NCBI GenBank assembly: GCA_026419785.1
Contig: JAODTK010005354.1
Coordinates: forward strand, 1 to 64,000
Direction: 5' to 3'
From: Sclerodactyla briareus
Taxonomy: Eukaryota; Echinodermata; Holothuroidea; Dendrochirotida; Sclerodactylidae
DNA: 64,000 bases
Under the pieces are notes generated by a model, which made no database searches, had not been told where the DNA came from, and worked only from the letters and a program-made list of their open reading frames with translations. Made by a program: the position numbers and the translations under genes. Of the stretch, positions 24,490 to 39,100 are shown piece by piece; the stretch's first letter is position 1; every line of letters begins with the position of its first letter.

Positions 24490-27400
24490 CCTATGCCCGT
24501 ATCGACGCATTTTGACAGAAGAATATAAACAATTCAGCAACCCCAACATCCCTTGAACTACCAGTTTTTGAGAGAATACCTCTCAGTACCATCGAAGAGC
24601 TCTTCAAATTGACCGATTCTCTTAAGGTGTCCGTCCCTGTCCTGAGACCATATACACTTTCAAAGTACTACGATGTTACGATTGTTACTATATACCAGCA
24701 GATCTTACACATGTAAAACCTATTTAACCTGACTTCGGTCATGCCTTCAGTAGCACCCACCTTCGGTTGGTGGATTTAATAAGTTTACCTCTTAGAACTG
24801 TTCATTTCCATGTTGATTGCCTGAATATAATCGATAAGAAATGGGAATCATTTCGATGCACACCTCAAGCTTTATGCAATCATGCCTGAATTTAATTCAG
24901 ACAATCAAATAACATACGAGAAGATACGCCCCGAGGCCTTTAAAGGAAACTTCCAAACAAATTATACTCTGTCTTGGTTTTTATCATGTGAAAGAGAAGA
25001 AAAAATCATTCAAATATCATTTGTTCCGGGTTTTATAGCAGTTCGGATTGGAAGATATGGGTTCCTCAAATTTCATTTAATTTGCTGATTTGGGCAAACT
25101 GGCAACCTTTTTATGTTGTCATATCTACTATTTATAAAGGGAAGCATAAAAATAACACAGAAAACGCTCTCTGCCGCTCGTTAGTGAAGCTTGAAAAATG
25201 AGGACGCTCTGGTTTATACGTCAAACAACAAGACACTCGCGCGACACGGGAATACTGTACGTACACTGGCACAATAGGGGATACGGAGTGACAATTTCGA
25301 AGCTGAAATGATGTGACCTGCGCGCCCCAGGGCCCAAACATTGTCAGAATTGAGATAGCGTGTTACTTTGTCATACTCAAGTAGGTATTTGTTCTGTCAA
25401 GCGCGCAGAAAATAGCTCTAGTAGTGAACGAAAAGGAACCAGAATAATACTTCGTCTGCTACCACAATTAGCTAACGTTCATCATCTCACAAAATACGAC
25501 GCATACTACGTAGAGTAGCTTATATACGTATCCTACGAATCAGAGTAACATACCTGCCAATACAATTCTTCGAAAATAAAATACCTCGCTGGATAGCCAA
25601 TGCATTTTTTTTTCAAGTAATCGCCCAATTCTAGGCTCTCAACATTTTCAAAGGCCCCAAAAGTCATGCATGTAACAAATTCCCCACAAACTGGCGCAGG
25701 TGAAAGTCATGTCGAAATCCCCCACCTCAAATTTTGAGGTTCTAGCAATTTTTCTTTCAAGGAATTTGAGGTATCTATGACACATGATCACAGGGGGAAC
25801 AATTCGTTCAAAATGTTTTTTTGTGTGTAAGATGACTCTCCAAACTATAATTCGGGTATAATATTTCATAGCATATTAGAGCTATCATCCATGTATCTCA
25901 CAGTCAGTCTGCTCCGTGTTGTTCAGTGTTTCGGCCGAATAAGGTTTTCAAAATATTTGATTCAATTTGCTGCAGCTTGCATTTCCAATACAGTCATCGA
26001 CCAACTTTCGCACATTTTGACGTACGGAGCCAGGTGGGTTGACGTATAAGTAACAGCGCCCTCACAATTTTCTGTCACAGCTCGTAAGTGGTGTACTTAA
26101 AAACATGTAGATTCAGCATTCTCCGTGTTTATTTCTATGGGGAAAAGGTAATGTAATCACAATTCTTGCAATTGCATGGTGGCGCCCTACAATCAGACGA
26201 TCTGTTTTCCCTTTTCTCGGGATGTCCAACTTGATCAGCACACGCTTGATGTGTTTGAAATGCACAGGAGCAAATCGTGCTTCAAAATTAATATATAGTA
26301 AAAAGAAAAAGCGATGGAATAATATAATGTCCAATTTAAATGTGTGTACGCAGTGGACTGCTCCATGAATATTACAAATAACAAACCAACGATTGACACA
26401 CTTCAATAAATACCGTCACAACCATAGGTATTTGGAATTGACGAAATAAATTGTTTGCATTCGAAAGACCACGTTTCACCACCTGGTTTGTTTCGAATTG
26501 TCTTCAACTGCATGTTCTGTCCATAGCTGCATCTGATGGCGTGAACGACAGTACAGTTTGTCCCACCACCAAGGGACTGATATGGTTAGCTGTTTAAGCT
26601 GCTATCGAACCTCAACAGAATCGACTGCGTTGAATTACCAGCAAATTGATACAAGAGGTAACATTGTCGATTAATATCGTTCGTTCTGTCAATTTCAATC
26701 GTTAGTTAACGTCATCGGCCACTATCGGGCGGAATTATACACCCATTTTTCTGTAGGTTAAAACCCAAGTAAAAGTGTTAGTGAACTGGCACTTTGTGGC
26801 ACAATGTGGTGCTCTCGTCTATTGGAGTAAACATTTCTCTTCCCAGCCTCGTTGATGAAACGTTCGCACATTACTTTAACAATCTCTCACAGTAACATGT
26901 TAAATGTTAATGGTCGCGTAAATATGACTGAACTTCTTTCTAGTCATTCACATTATAACAGCCAAAACTCTGAACTGAATTCCGCCGATTCGAGTGTTCC
27001 AATATGTGGCACGATCAGCTAATACAAAGTTTGCCTTGTGACATAACGGGGGAACTGCGGGATCCCTATAATATATACAAAGTCAATGTGAAACAGCTTC
27101 TTTTGAAAATCTTGTTAAAAAAACCAACAAACTATGTGGAATTCGCGTGAAAACCTACAAAACTGTTCACAAAATGTTAAGGATAATCTCAGTCATCTCA
27201 AATTAAGTCTTTTTTCTCGCCTTCCTGTTTTAGCATTGCGAAAAATGAACAACTACTGCGTGGGGTCTATGGGCGGCGCCTTCGCATCGTTCCATACGCG
27301 ATGTCATAGACCAATCACATTGCTTCAACATTAAATTGAAATATCTCAACAAAGCAGCGTGCTGGAACCACCAAGGTTGGGGTGTGGGGTTTTAATCTAT

Positions 27401-27940
27401 TCCTCTTTTCATCTGTGCTATTTAAAACAATCGTTACATGTCTATCGGCCTTTAAGTTCAGCAATCCTAAGTCGTGTTTTTCAACTGATTGCGCACGGAT
27501 ACGGTTCGAGGCACTATCAATTCCTTTATCGCAAATTCGATCCACTTACCAGACGACAGCTGTTCCTCATTGTTTCAGTAAAACGTAGATTCCCGCGTTT
27601 ATGACGACTCGCCGAAATGCTGCAAACCAAATAAAAGTTTCTATCGCGTCATGTAACGGGATCATAAAGTGATTACGTTCCCTTTGTAGCTATTGTCCGA
27701 AATAACATTTTGTTCATTGAGGGCTCTATGTGAGACAATAATCTGTTTTATTGCGTAATGATATCTCATTGCATCCTGCTCCTCGTTCGTAACCATATGG
27801 ACTGTATGCAATGTTGATATGTACTACAAATGTATCACAAAATTACATTTATGTATCCCTTATGTGCTCCGAACGGTTATTTCTATGCCCTGTGATTTTT
27901 TCCATACATAATACGAGTCTACTAGGTCGGTGAAGACACA
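24490..27940. other. Anonymous non-coding stretch
   Basis: Nothing recognisable on either strand. Short open frames up to about 97 codons have no motif. Confidence 0.6.
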
Positions 27941-28041
27941 TGTATGTATGTATGTATGTATGTAGTATGTATGTATGTATGTATGTATGTATGTATGTAT
28001 GTATGTATGTATGTATGTATGTATGTATGTATGTTATGTAT
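27941..28041. repeat. (ATGT)n tetranucleotide array
   Basis: About 25 units with a few single-base slips. It produces a spurious tyrosine/methionine/cysteine-rich frame. Confidence 0.97.
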
Positions 28042-28044
28042 GCA

Positions 28045-29870
28045 ATGTACTCTGGTTAAACTATATACGTATACTCCAGAGAAAAGCGAGGGAGGCAACG
28101 TTTCCATTCCTCTGTCAGTAATGAAGAGGAAAATTCTCCCTAGCACTTTTATCAATTACTTTTACTTTTCCCGGAGAGCGAAAACATTAGACGCGCTATT
28201 TGTTATCATTAGAGTTAATGCGACCATGATGTCAGGGCCAAAGAATTGGACTCATGTTGTTGCATTATAGGCATATTTTCTAAGATTTTCTCCCGTCCAC
28301 GCCGAGTAGCCACGACATTAACACATTTTTTGAAGCTAGATTAACCGTGTTGATTTAACTTTCGTCCACCCTGCCCAAATAAATTACTGGTCATACCTGC
28401 GTTAACCATACTTTTTGATCGAAGCCACATACCTATGGATATCACATGTATGCATATATCAATATCAACTTTGTATTGAATTATGTGAATATATGCATGC
28501 TCATGTTTGATTACGCTGATGAAATGGAAATAAACTTGAACTTAATTATCAATCCACCAACAATACTCCACCTAAACCCATGAGTGATTGTGTGTATTAT
28601 ATTCACTTACCCTGCGTTGTGTCTCACATTGAAGTACTTTGCCTTACAAATGATTCTTCAATCCAGGCATGGAATTATATATGGGAACAGCAGGTAACAT
28701 TCAACTAGCTAGAAAAATATCTCGATCATGCTAATTAAGTATCGATTCGAAGGATTTATCAGTAAAGCTTCTAAGCCGCGGTTATGGGCTCCGAACGTTG
28801 TAGTGCTAATAGTCGATTTAGTGAAATCGTAGGGCTAATGGAATCGGGAGCATTTTCCGGATAACGTAGCAGTCTTTCAGTTCCTAAGTAGGGCTCATGC
28901 TGGTAAAAGATCAGCTAATGGTGGGGTGAGTATTACGTCATATCCAAGCGAGAAAATCTCATTGGACTATTAGCAGGAAAATTTTAGTGAACAATAATTG
29001 ATTATGCATACTGGTATTATTTTTAATTGGTCAGATACATAATATTACGTACTGAAATAATTGTATAGGGAAGATGATGTGGGATGTAAAACATTGCTGT
29101 ATATTTCACACAGATATTAGGGGATATCATTCAGGCCACATTCCCTAATCCGCATCTAAAAATATATCAGCTTCATTTAAGTTTTTTTTCTGTCAGGGGT
29201 TTAGCATGAGAACCCCCAAATTAGTGTGTGACTCCATGAATCGCGAAATTGGCACGACATGCGATTCAGCGGGATGGAGAATCTTGCAAACACTCGTATA
29301 ACTACAAAATCAGTTTCATTGGACTGGTTCTTCTATTAGCTCAGCATCGTTTCCCCAAAAAAAAAATTCACAGAGGTAAATAGACTCGACGAAGAGCAAG
29401 ACGCCGGATAAAAATAGGCATAGTAAAGGACACTGTACACGTTGAGTTCAGTCATTTCACCGAATTTCACGGACCCACTTACTCCAAACGTTTGCAGCAA
29501 CTCAACTGACAGAATTGACTTTTCGCCCCTCCAGTAGTAGATTCACCCGCTCTTTGACCCAGCGTAATAATCAAGGAGGCTATCCGGCGTTCGAGGAAAT
29601 AGTGTTGACGTTGTCACAGCCTAGGGTCCTTGCCGTTATGGAAGAGGAGTTCCGTGAGGCAGAATAAATAGAGGAGTTCATGCTCGATACGAAGCTTAGT
29701 AATAAGCTGTATAAAACTGTTACTGTTAATGAACAGTTTCACACTTTCAGGTCCAGTTGAAAATAATAATCGGAGGAGATACGTGATTTATACGATTACT
29801 CAGCCCAAACTGAAGCGCTGGTTCTAACAGTCAAGCATAGAAAGTATATCATGAGATTACCTAATAAAGG
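28045..29870. other. Anonymous non-coding stretch
   Basis: No recognised gene or repeat. Confidence 0.6.
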
Positions 29871-29875
29871 AACTA

Positions 29876-29990
29876 CTGTATGTATGTAGTATGTATGTAT
29901 GTCTGTAGGTATGTAGTATGTATGTATGATGTAGTATGTATGTTAGGTATGTATGGATGTATGTATGTATGTATGATGTATGTATGTGAA
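29876..29990. repeat. (ATGT)n array, more degraded
   Basis: The same tetranucleotide as at 27941 but with more interruptions (gtag, gatg). Confidence 0.95.
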
Positions 29991-29994
29991 AATG

Positions 29995-31115
29995 CCCTGA
30001 GGCCAACTACGACCTTTAGGTTTTAACAAGAGCATTTTTGGGTTCTAGTACACGTTTGTACGTGATCCAACCTCTGATTGGTTTGAGAAGCGCTTTTAAA
30101 GGCGTTAAGAGCTAACCGCAAATCTCCCGCACAGAAGAAAGTACGCTAATCATGGTTCCTATAGAAATATTAGACTCAATGTTGGCTTAGTGTCTATAAT
30201 ACTTTACCCCCCCCCCGAAACGCGCTCAAACTTCACTCGTTCCTGAGTGCATGTACGATACTGTTCTGCTGGAAAACTAATGACGGGTAATTATGGCGAT
30301 TGAACCATAGATATTGTGAGTTCAGCTTCCGACATGTTGCAATTGTAGTTCCCTACAATGAGTGACTTACGCCACCTAGTAGTTCAACAAATCTTCGAAA
30401 TTCCGAATGGGTATGGATTGTTCTAGTGTTAAGCGGTGACAATTAGTAAGAATGATTTGAAAATTGACCCCTCGGCGTATAAATAACTTTTTTGGCGTAA
30501 AAGTGGTGTGTATATAACTAGATGGCTGGTGTTGGTTGCGACTAACAAAGAACCATTGTTTTCAGTATTATAATAGGCACGTTTGACTCTTGTAGTGGAG
30601 CCCGCCCCAGTGAACATAAGAAGTCCTTGCGGTCAGATATAAAATGTTTCGAGAAAGTTTATTTCCAAAAAATTCTAAATATTTTTTTAAGAACAACATA
30701 AGGATCTCCTCATAACTAACTAACAAGACGTACTACTCTCAAAGAGATATAGAGTTCGATAACGCACAAAACAACACAGGTTACGATGAAAACACAGATA
30801 TAAGAACCCAGAGAGGAGGGGTTCAGTCACATGACGGTGTATAAAATGGATTTATGCGTGTATATTAGGTGTCATCCGTGGGTGGTCCGTTACCAAATTA
30901 TAAACAAGAAAAGAATAGGCGAATCTGAATGACTGGAACAATTTCATTCATGCCCCGAATGCGAGACAATCAGTTTACTCTCAGCAGTATAGGTACAGCG
31001 CCTGGTCAGAATATAGTGTAATTTCCATTGTCGCCAGTCCAAAGGATTTGCTTTCGCAGTTATTCAGTAAATGATGAAAAAACTCACACATTTTTTGTCA
31101 CAACATTGGTGAATT
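29995..31115. other. Anonymous non-coding stretch
   Basis: Nothing named. A short C tract lies near 30206-30214. Confidence 0.55.
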
Positions 31116-31118
31116 TTT

Positions 31119-31138
31119 TATAATATATATATATATAT

Positions 31139-31173
<35 letters not shown>

Positions 31174-31225
31174 GTATAATGATATATTAATATATAATTA
31201 TAAGATATAGATAATATATATATTT
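31119..31225. repeat. (TA)n array, imperfect
   Basis: Alternating TA with interruptions. Confidence 0.95.
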
Positions 31226-31370
31226 TACATAGTATTCATGGATGACCGATATGAACCTCGCATATATGCATAATAGTTGTACCGTCATTCGACGATATTC
31301 CAGAACTGGGGCTTATCACTGGGTGACATGAAGGAACTATTCACAAATGGCCTTAGGAATGACGTAATCT

Positions 31371-31425
31371 TTTGCCGGAGGCAAAAGAAAGGTGGCCGTA
31401 CGCAGAGTGTATGTGTGCGTGACGT
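31371..31425. repeat. Hairpin plus GT-rich tail, second copy
   Basis: Contains cttttgccggaggcaaaag followed by acgcagagtgtatgtgtgcg. It resembles the unit at 7735-7830. Confidence 0.4.
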
Positions 31426-34400
31426 GGGATGTGATTCTCCGGTAAGCACGATCCTAAAGGACGCAAACATCTATCAAGTTCAATTAAAAGACAATTATAA
31501 AGAAGAAATAGCCCTAACGGTGTGGGGCCTTCTGAGTCACTAAAGGTTGGAAGAGTTAATGTATTAAAGAACATCCATCAAGTTTAAATTGAAATGTGGG
31601 TTATGTGATAAGAAATACCCCTATTGTGTGAGGCAGGTCGAAGGTAAAAGTATGGAGAAACTTGTGAGCACGATAATTATACAACGAAAGAGGTGTCATG
31701 TGAAGTAAAGATCCCTATAGTTGAGGGGCCGTCCAAGGGCACCAAAGTCAGTAGAGGTCAAAGTTAAAAAACTAGTTAGTATGAGAAATGTGCCACCGAC
31801 GGAGAGAGAGGCTTATACTTGGAACGGGAAAAGTTGCCTGTATGACGATGATGAGTGTTATTCAACACTGATTTTAACGGACAAAATGAAAGGGGGAAAA
31901 AAGGAAATGTTGGAGGCAAACAAAAAAAATAAGCATTTGACCTTTTATCAGAAAAAACAAGCTAAGGAACTATAGCATGCGAAGCTAGCGTTTAGTACAA
32001 GGCTGAGTCAATGTCATCCATTGTAACTTATATTCTTACTACCACCCACTGCGTTTCTAGTTTATCAGATGTGATTAGCAAATCGCGACACCTTCTCTCA
32101 TTTTCACCCCGTTCTATTCTCCATAAATCAAGAATTACTATGGTTTCCTGTTATTCGCTCGATTCTTTTGAAACCAGCAAGCTAAACATGCCAAACTGTG
32201 AAAACACGGAAGGATATCGCTATCTACGTTATTAAGGAGGGTGTTATGAACAAAGGGTCACCTGCTTTCCGGAATGGAATTGATTCTCTGAATAGGGTCA
32301 TAAGAGAGATTAGATTCAGAATTTCTATAGCCTGCGGATTAGAATTGCCTCGTAACACATATGAATCCTGTAAGGAATTGATTTACAAAGATCTTACTAG
32401 AGTTACTCGCGTTGACATGAATCATGCACTCACCTCGTGGATACAAAGAAGCCATACCACTGCGGGTTAAGAACGGGACACAAGAAACTAGTATAGAAAA
32501 GGACGTTCACCTACAGATTTCAAACTCACTGATCAAATAGTCTATATCCGGATAAGGGGTGGTAGTTCTGAAAAGATTATTGTATTGTGTTGCATATCCA
32601 TTTATCCTGCCTTTACTGTTCTTCTGCAGATAAGAGAAAAAATGAACCGTGTAAAAGGCATCATATATTCGCTGAAAATCTATAACCAGATTACATCATC
32701 AACTTGAACATGCACTGGATGTTGGAATAGGACTTAACGCGTATATAGTCAGCGCTTTGGTACGTTTCAAGACACCAATTTGGGTAGTGACATTAGCATA
32801 AAAATGTATGCAAACGTCTTTCCGTCAACATGTGGCAGACAAACTGGTAACTGGTGAAATTGTTACCTACCCTCAATATGACATATGCCAAACAGTCATT
32901 GTCGTAGATGGTAAATACCCATACGAGGAAATGCCAAGGATTTTACAGATACACCGTTCAACAATTCGGCATTGGAAATCTGGGCGAACTCACTTCACCC
33001 AAACACAATAATGCAACTTGCCAGAGAGCTACAGTCATGAATGCAACATGTCCAGTCACTATCAACACATGTACTGTCCAGTTGCTGTACGATTGTTATG
33101 TAGTTGTTAGGCTACAGCTGCGGTTATGCTAATAAGAAATTTCCAGTGCAGTGATCACTTATGACCGGGTATCGTGGAACCTGCTGTTCGGATTCGGAAA
33201 ACAGGTCATTGAGTTGGCAACATAGGATTCTATTCAAAATTTCTGTGATATTCAAATGTAAGGTTAAATGCCGTGAAAAAAATAGCTGAATCAATGGCAA
33301 TACAACTACGACGAGTACTCCGATTAGTGGCAATGTGTTGGTTGCCTTCATGGACGGCTCAATGAAGTGCCTCTGTGGAATTAGTGGGGCACGCTGCCTA
33401 TAGTTGCATGTGCTACATTTAATCATATTAACAGTTCGTTTAAAGTGTAGATTATGAATTTATCGATACAGATAAGATTTCCTGATTTGCGGAAATAAAG
33501 ATAATTTCCCAATTTAGGACCATTGCTTTTTTCTAATGTTAGATTAAGATCATGTACTCGTGGAATTACAACGTATCATTGTAAAATGTAGGTAGCTGTT
33601 TTACAGTTCAACATGTTAGATTCATATTTGCGATCCGTGGAGTGGATTTCCAGATTTTTAAATCGTTATGGACCCCCCCCGTGCTAGAACCTTGATTTGA
33701 CTTTTTACGAAGCTATTGGTCATTAATCTTCGCGTCTAAACGGGCCATCACATCAAGCAAAATTCCTGAACGTAATCCTGGCATGTTACAAACATACTAA
33801 TACAACAAACTAAACCCTCAGAAACTCGTACATAATGAAATCAATGTTATGTGAGCAGTATGACGTTGGACAAACATCCTCTTCATAGACATTTTCTAGT
33901 ATTCCGCATATGACGAGTTACTGATGTGGGTATTGACCTGCAGTTTTCAATCCTGTGCGACCATACTTATAAACATTATAAGAATAACTCCAGTTGTGTG
34001 TGGATAGGAGTCCTCATAACTGTCAGTTGAAAAATAACGCAGTTTTTCCACGACTGGAGAACGGACGTGTGCGCCTCCATTGAAATCAGGAGCTGAACAC
34101 GGAATAATAAATAACAATAAATAGAATTCCCAGACACAGTCATCATGTGTTACTCGCATATAAGCAATGGATTATGATGGCTGGTCAGATATCACTCATA
34201 TATGTGCTATCCAATGTATGTAGTTCATAGGTGAGCAATGGTTCCACCTTACAATAACGCCGAAACGCCATTCGAATACTGACACACATATACGCGTGTT
34301 ATTGCAAGTTGCGAACCAAGAGAGGCGAACACATATTTCCTATTTATTTCATTTCCCCTAACGATACTATCTAACGACTGAAACTTTGAGACCGAGACCT

Positions 34401-35430
34401 AAACCACAGTCTGGGTAAAGGTGTCAGTCTTGTAACACGCCGTCGAAGTAAATATGTTCAGTTAGAGATTATTGCACTGAAGACTTGATATCTAGGCATT
34501 GTCTGAAATACTTCAGTGGCCAAATGTTCTACGTCTAATAAACGAGTTTGCTGACTGAAAGGATTCTTTTAATTTGGGAGGTGTCGACGAAAGGAGTATT
34601 CTGTATGTAACCTAGCGAAACCGTTGTCGTTGTGAGGCAAATTGCGATTGATCATGGGGACTAATAATCTTCTTGCACCAACGGTGAATGAATTTAGAGG
34701 TTAATGGTTCTACCTGTTTATGCGGCTAATGATAATCATGTTAGTGATGGTTACGACTAACCTAGTACCAGCGTGAGAAAATACATGGTGACCGGGTTCA
34801 GGGAACAATAACAGACATATCCAAATACATCAAGTTCTGGTTGGAAGAAATTATTAAAAAAAAAAAAAACAACATAGGCCCGCGGCGTGCTCGGTATGTA
34901 ATAACGGAGGGTATCAAGTGTGACTTCCGTTTTATTTGAGTAAAGTTTAAGATGGATCCATCCAAATACCACCTGTAGATTTTGTTTTATGTGCGTGGAA
35001 AGACATTACATTTCAAACTGGTTGCCATAACGTCTACACAACATCTTCCGTTGAATGTCAGGGGGAGATTCGGGTGAACCGCACTATCTATGGGGAGGGG
35101 CATAAGTGCTATTCTTGACTGATCGGAATTTGGAATCAACATGCTATTTTTTCTTTCTGCATGGATCATCGGTAAAACCATCTATGTATTCACATTTGAA
35201 TGACCACCCCCCAAAACAGGTCGTAGGTACGATACACTCTGCCGCCATACCGGGAGGACCATGGGAAATCCGATATCAACAATCTAGTAGCCCCTCCGCA
35301 AGTTCCGTATTTATGTTCAGGAGGTGACGGTTCTCTGATGAAGTGAGCATTGGCCATATCGCGAGCAGACACGAGCCTCACGAAGAATGCAAGAACATCA
35401 GCTGCATAATGACAGTTCATCACCTATCAG
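31426..35430. other. Anonymous stretch with a cluster of short plus-strand frames
   Basis: Plus-strand frames of 67-90 codons lie at 31277, 31721, 32011, 32198, 32808 and 32908. The frame at 31721-31975 is lysine-rich towards its end. None shows a motif I recognise and they are in different phases. I cannot support a gene here. Confidence 0.4.
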
Positions 35431-35435
35431 ATTCA

Positions 35436-35510
35436 TACGCTGAGATAGCCAAATCGGTAAGATCTCAGAGCGCTACAGTACTGGAAAAATGAAGGTCGCT
35501 TCGTTGTCAC
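35436..35510 (+). repeat. Possible tRNA-like SINE head
   Basis: gagatagccaaatcggtaag followed by agcgctacagtactgg and aggtcgcttcg has the rough order of an A box, anticodon arm and degraded B box. It is weaker than the unit at 43755. Confidence 0.3.
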
Positions 35511-35514
35511 ATTA

Positions 35515-38500
35515 GGTCATTTAATGTTTCTTATCTTGAATATCTTGTCCATGCAGTCTCTCCACATAAGTAGATGTGATATTTAGTCACAATGCACCTT
35601 TTGATCACAACAATTATTTTCAAGTTAGATTTTTGTCTCTAAAAATGAAATAATTGTGTTAATTTTGTCCTAATGATTCACTATCCCTTTTTCCTTGTTC
35701 TTTCTCTCCAACTTTTTGTTTTGTGTAGTTGATCTCGTTCCATTTCCTTCGCAGTCTAATCATTTCGTGGCGGAGAATCACAACCTAATTCCTCTGTCGT
35801 TCTCCATTAAAATGCCTGATGGACAATGTGTCCCTTTTCCCTGCAAAGAACATGCACTCGCATCAGGTCCTGTCAATGCAAGTCAACTTTCATGCCGCGC
35901 CAGAAGAAACGATCACTTCTATTCATCCATAATAACTTAGTCTTGAGCTCCAGGATCCCGAGAGCACACCGGCCGATAGTTTCATTTATCAATTTTGCTA
36001 GATTCGACTGGCTCCATTCCATTGGGTTCATTAACTAACTCAGTCACAGTAAGCGCCAACAAAAGGAATTGAGTTTTTTTTTTACATGATGTCTTGAATT
36101 CGTTTTTTTTTTTAATTTTCTATGCTATAGTGAATTTTTCCGGATGGGAAGGTTGCATTTACTTTCTGAATCCCAACGAATGAGTGATCGATTTAAAAAA
36201 TGTTGTTCAATGGGAATACCTGAAGCTAATGCCATTTTGAGGTCATCAGGAAGTCAATAGTTTGAAGTTAATTACCCTTTTGTGATTAATATGTAACTAC
36301 ACTAAAACGTCACCAACAAAGCTAGTTGTTTGTCAGCAATTCGAGCATCTATTTAGCAAATAAACGTCTTCATTCTTTCTTCCATTCGTTCACCATTGAA
36401 GCAGCAGAAATGCCTATTTCATTCGATGTTCATCAGACTATGGTGAAATTACTACTCGCTATCTTATCTATCCAACGTGGCCGTACGGCCTAGTGAATTG
36501 GAATGCATAATCGAGTGTAGCATTTTAGGATATAGGTCTGATGAAGCATGTAGTGTAAACGCCGAATCGCTTGGTACCGTATCACATTCTGAAGAAATAC
36601 ATTCCGAAAATATAGGACGAGCAGCCGGGGACCTGGTGTATACACCATACCCGATAGTCCATCCCGGTAGACAGTGAGACGAATACCCCAGTCGTCCATT
36701 AATCCCCATTTGATTATTGGAAGGTGGGTGACGTGTTGTCGGGTTGTTTCATTCTTACTAGGTCTCATAGCTTTGTACTACAATGCTATTTTTTTGCCCT
36801 ACCGTCTGATCTGGTTATCGCTGTGAAACAATTTACCACGATGTGTGAGCTGGACTACTCCTCGGGGTACGGCAGGCGTACTACCGTCCTTATCCCTCCT
36901 ATCGTTACTGACAGTAACCGGCCCCTCGTAAATTCCGACATTTGAGCAATCAGATCGGTCCAGTTTGTCTTGTCCCGTGCTATGTCGGAAGGGTATCTAA
37001 CTGTCTAAAATGACAGTTGGTCCTAAAGAGATCTACTCGTTTTAGAATGCAACATATCTGCGATTAAAAAATCCGCATGGAGCAAATAGGAAGTTTGTCC
37101 CAGACTGCTTCAAAAAGTCCTATGGAACGCAACAAACGATCACCCTGTACCAAGGATGTTCCGATACGTGCGGATTTGCGCGAAAACAGTTTTTGTGAAG
37201 AAGAAAAAAATGTTATTACTTGGAGTGCAGTATGAAAACATATGCCACTTCATGCACTCTAAAGGCTGACAATCCAAACATTCTGCCTCGCTATTATCAA
37301 ACGGAAAGAGTCCGCCGTAGTAGATGGTCCACCACTTGCTGCGTTTCAGCTTTCTAATTCATTTGTCTGACAACATCCTGACAACAGAAATGACAAACCC
37401 GGTAATGACAAATGCATGAAAATACGTATAGAATAATATGAATTTCACTGCCTCCCCCACTATTGAAAAAGAGGGAGTTTTATATGTAAATTTATTTTGT
37501 GTGTGTTCGGGCGCTTTCACATCCCGCTGACGTTATTCAATCGATACTCATTCCTTCTCGATTCCATGTCTCTAATTCAACAAGGCCATGAGCTATTCAT
37601 CTTTTCCCATTCTCGTTTCTTGAACTGAATACCATTTTCCTTTCCGCCATTCTACTTTGCTCTCCCCTCTCGAGTAATATACCACGTTCCCTCTGCCTGT
37701 TCATATTTTCTATATGTCTTTTAGTCTGCGCGAATATTTTGAACTTGTTGCGGCACTTGGAACAACATGGTTTTTCTGGTCAATCGCTCTTCAGTAATGC
37801 ACTTCTTCTTACCTTTATTCTGTTCATTCAATTCGTGTTCGTGTGCATATGTTATTATTATCTGAGTGTGTGACGTTGCGAGCTTGCGAGTGCGGTGTGT
37901 GTATATGGTGTGTGTGAATGTGTGATGTGTGTGTGTGTGTGTGTAGTGTGTGCGTGTATGGGTGTATGTGTCGTTGAGTTTTGATGTGCGCGTTTTCGTT
38001 CCGTCAGACTTCTTCTTTTGATTTTCCCGATATCTTGATATTTTCGGATTTATACTGAATTCTAGCATTGCACCCATTCTGACTAGCAATGACGAACATT
38101 TCTTCCAAAAAGCCAACAAAACATATTTCTTCAGTTGATTTCTGGTGAAATGTTATATAATTAAGGATTTATAATGTAAAGTTTTTCAACCCATGAAAAG
38201 AAATATTCACTATTTCCATAGAAACACCGTGATAGGTGTGGTAGTTACTCAGTGTTGTGTAAATTCAACACAACATTTCCAAGAGCGGAGTTTTTATTTT
38301 CGTTACCATGGCGGAGGTGTCCGGTCAGACCAAGAAAGCGATCACGGAATAGCGATTTGTCCCGATGACTTCGCTTCACGCTTCAATGGGGCCATGTTGA
38401 TTCCTCTCAGTGCAGGTGTGTTTTCCGATGCCCCTTACATTAGTGCCTTTATGGTCGCCTCTCTATTACACACGCCTGGAGTGAACGCCTGATGTCCTTG

Positions 38501-38560
38501 ACCTGATCAGCCGGAAAACTGATAATTTATCTCCTCATTTGTGCAACAAATGACATGTAT
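35515..38560. other. Anonymous stretch with a GT-rich array
   Basis: No recognised gene. A TG-rich array at about 37890-37975 gives a histidine/threonine-rich minus-strand frame that is not a gene. A short hairpin (acaacaattatttt with aaataattgtgtt) lies at 35606-35660. Confidence 0.5.
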
Positions 38561-38564
38561 TCAC

Positions 38565-38710
38565 CAGGGGCGTAGAGTTCGTTAATATGGGGGGGGGGGG
38601 ATTGATTGCTAGATGACTATCTAGCGGAGCGCCACCTGGTTGGCGGCGGAGCCTACAAGAAACTTTTTGATTTTCACAACCTCCCAGATGCCGGAAACGG
38701 CACTGAGGGT
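38565..38710 (+). mobile_element. Dispersed G/C-tract element, 5' end and core
   Basis: It starts caggggcgtagag with a 12-G tract at 38590-38601. The core follows at 38619-38704 with tagcggagcgccacctggtt ggcggcggagc, then cctcccagatgccggaaacg gcac. This is the clearest core copy in the window. Confidence 0.7.
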
Positions 38711-39100
38711 TTTTTTTTTTCAGCTGTGTTTACTCAGCCTTCACGAATGGAAATATATTACTACGATTTGTGGTTTGTTTAAGAGAATTGGTTGACATCT
38801 TGAAAGCTATTAACATTGGATCAGTTACAACATGACGCAGAACCAGTAAATGTGTAAGACATCATAACATGTTATGTTAATGAGGGCAGACCCCACCGAC
38901 AGACAGTTCACAGGCAAATACATTTTCCATTTAAGTGATAGGACGATCACGTTACATGCGCATGGGCGTGTGATGGAGCTCCGGTTTTAAAATCGTCCAA
39001 AACCATTTCGTCTCGTCTCCGAGCCCGATAAAATGCTTTGGCCAGTTAGAATGAGAGTTCCGTTACACAGCCCGTACACGTACCGTGATTCCGCGGGCTG

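Noticed and set aside
27922-28270. Frames over the (ATGT)n array on both strands
   Set aside because: They translate a tetranucleotide repeat and have no independent support.
28505-28545. YADE-like residues that recall a reverse transcriptase YADD box
   Set aside because: No other reverse transcriptase motif upstream or downstream in any frame.
31277-33132. Cluster of six plus-strand short frames as exons of one gene
   Set aside because: Frames differ, no recognisable domain, and splice signals could not be judged by eye.
37721-38119. 132-codon histidine/threonine-rich minus-strand frame
   Set aside because: The middle is a translated TG/CA microsatellite.
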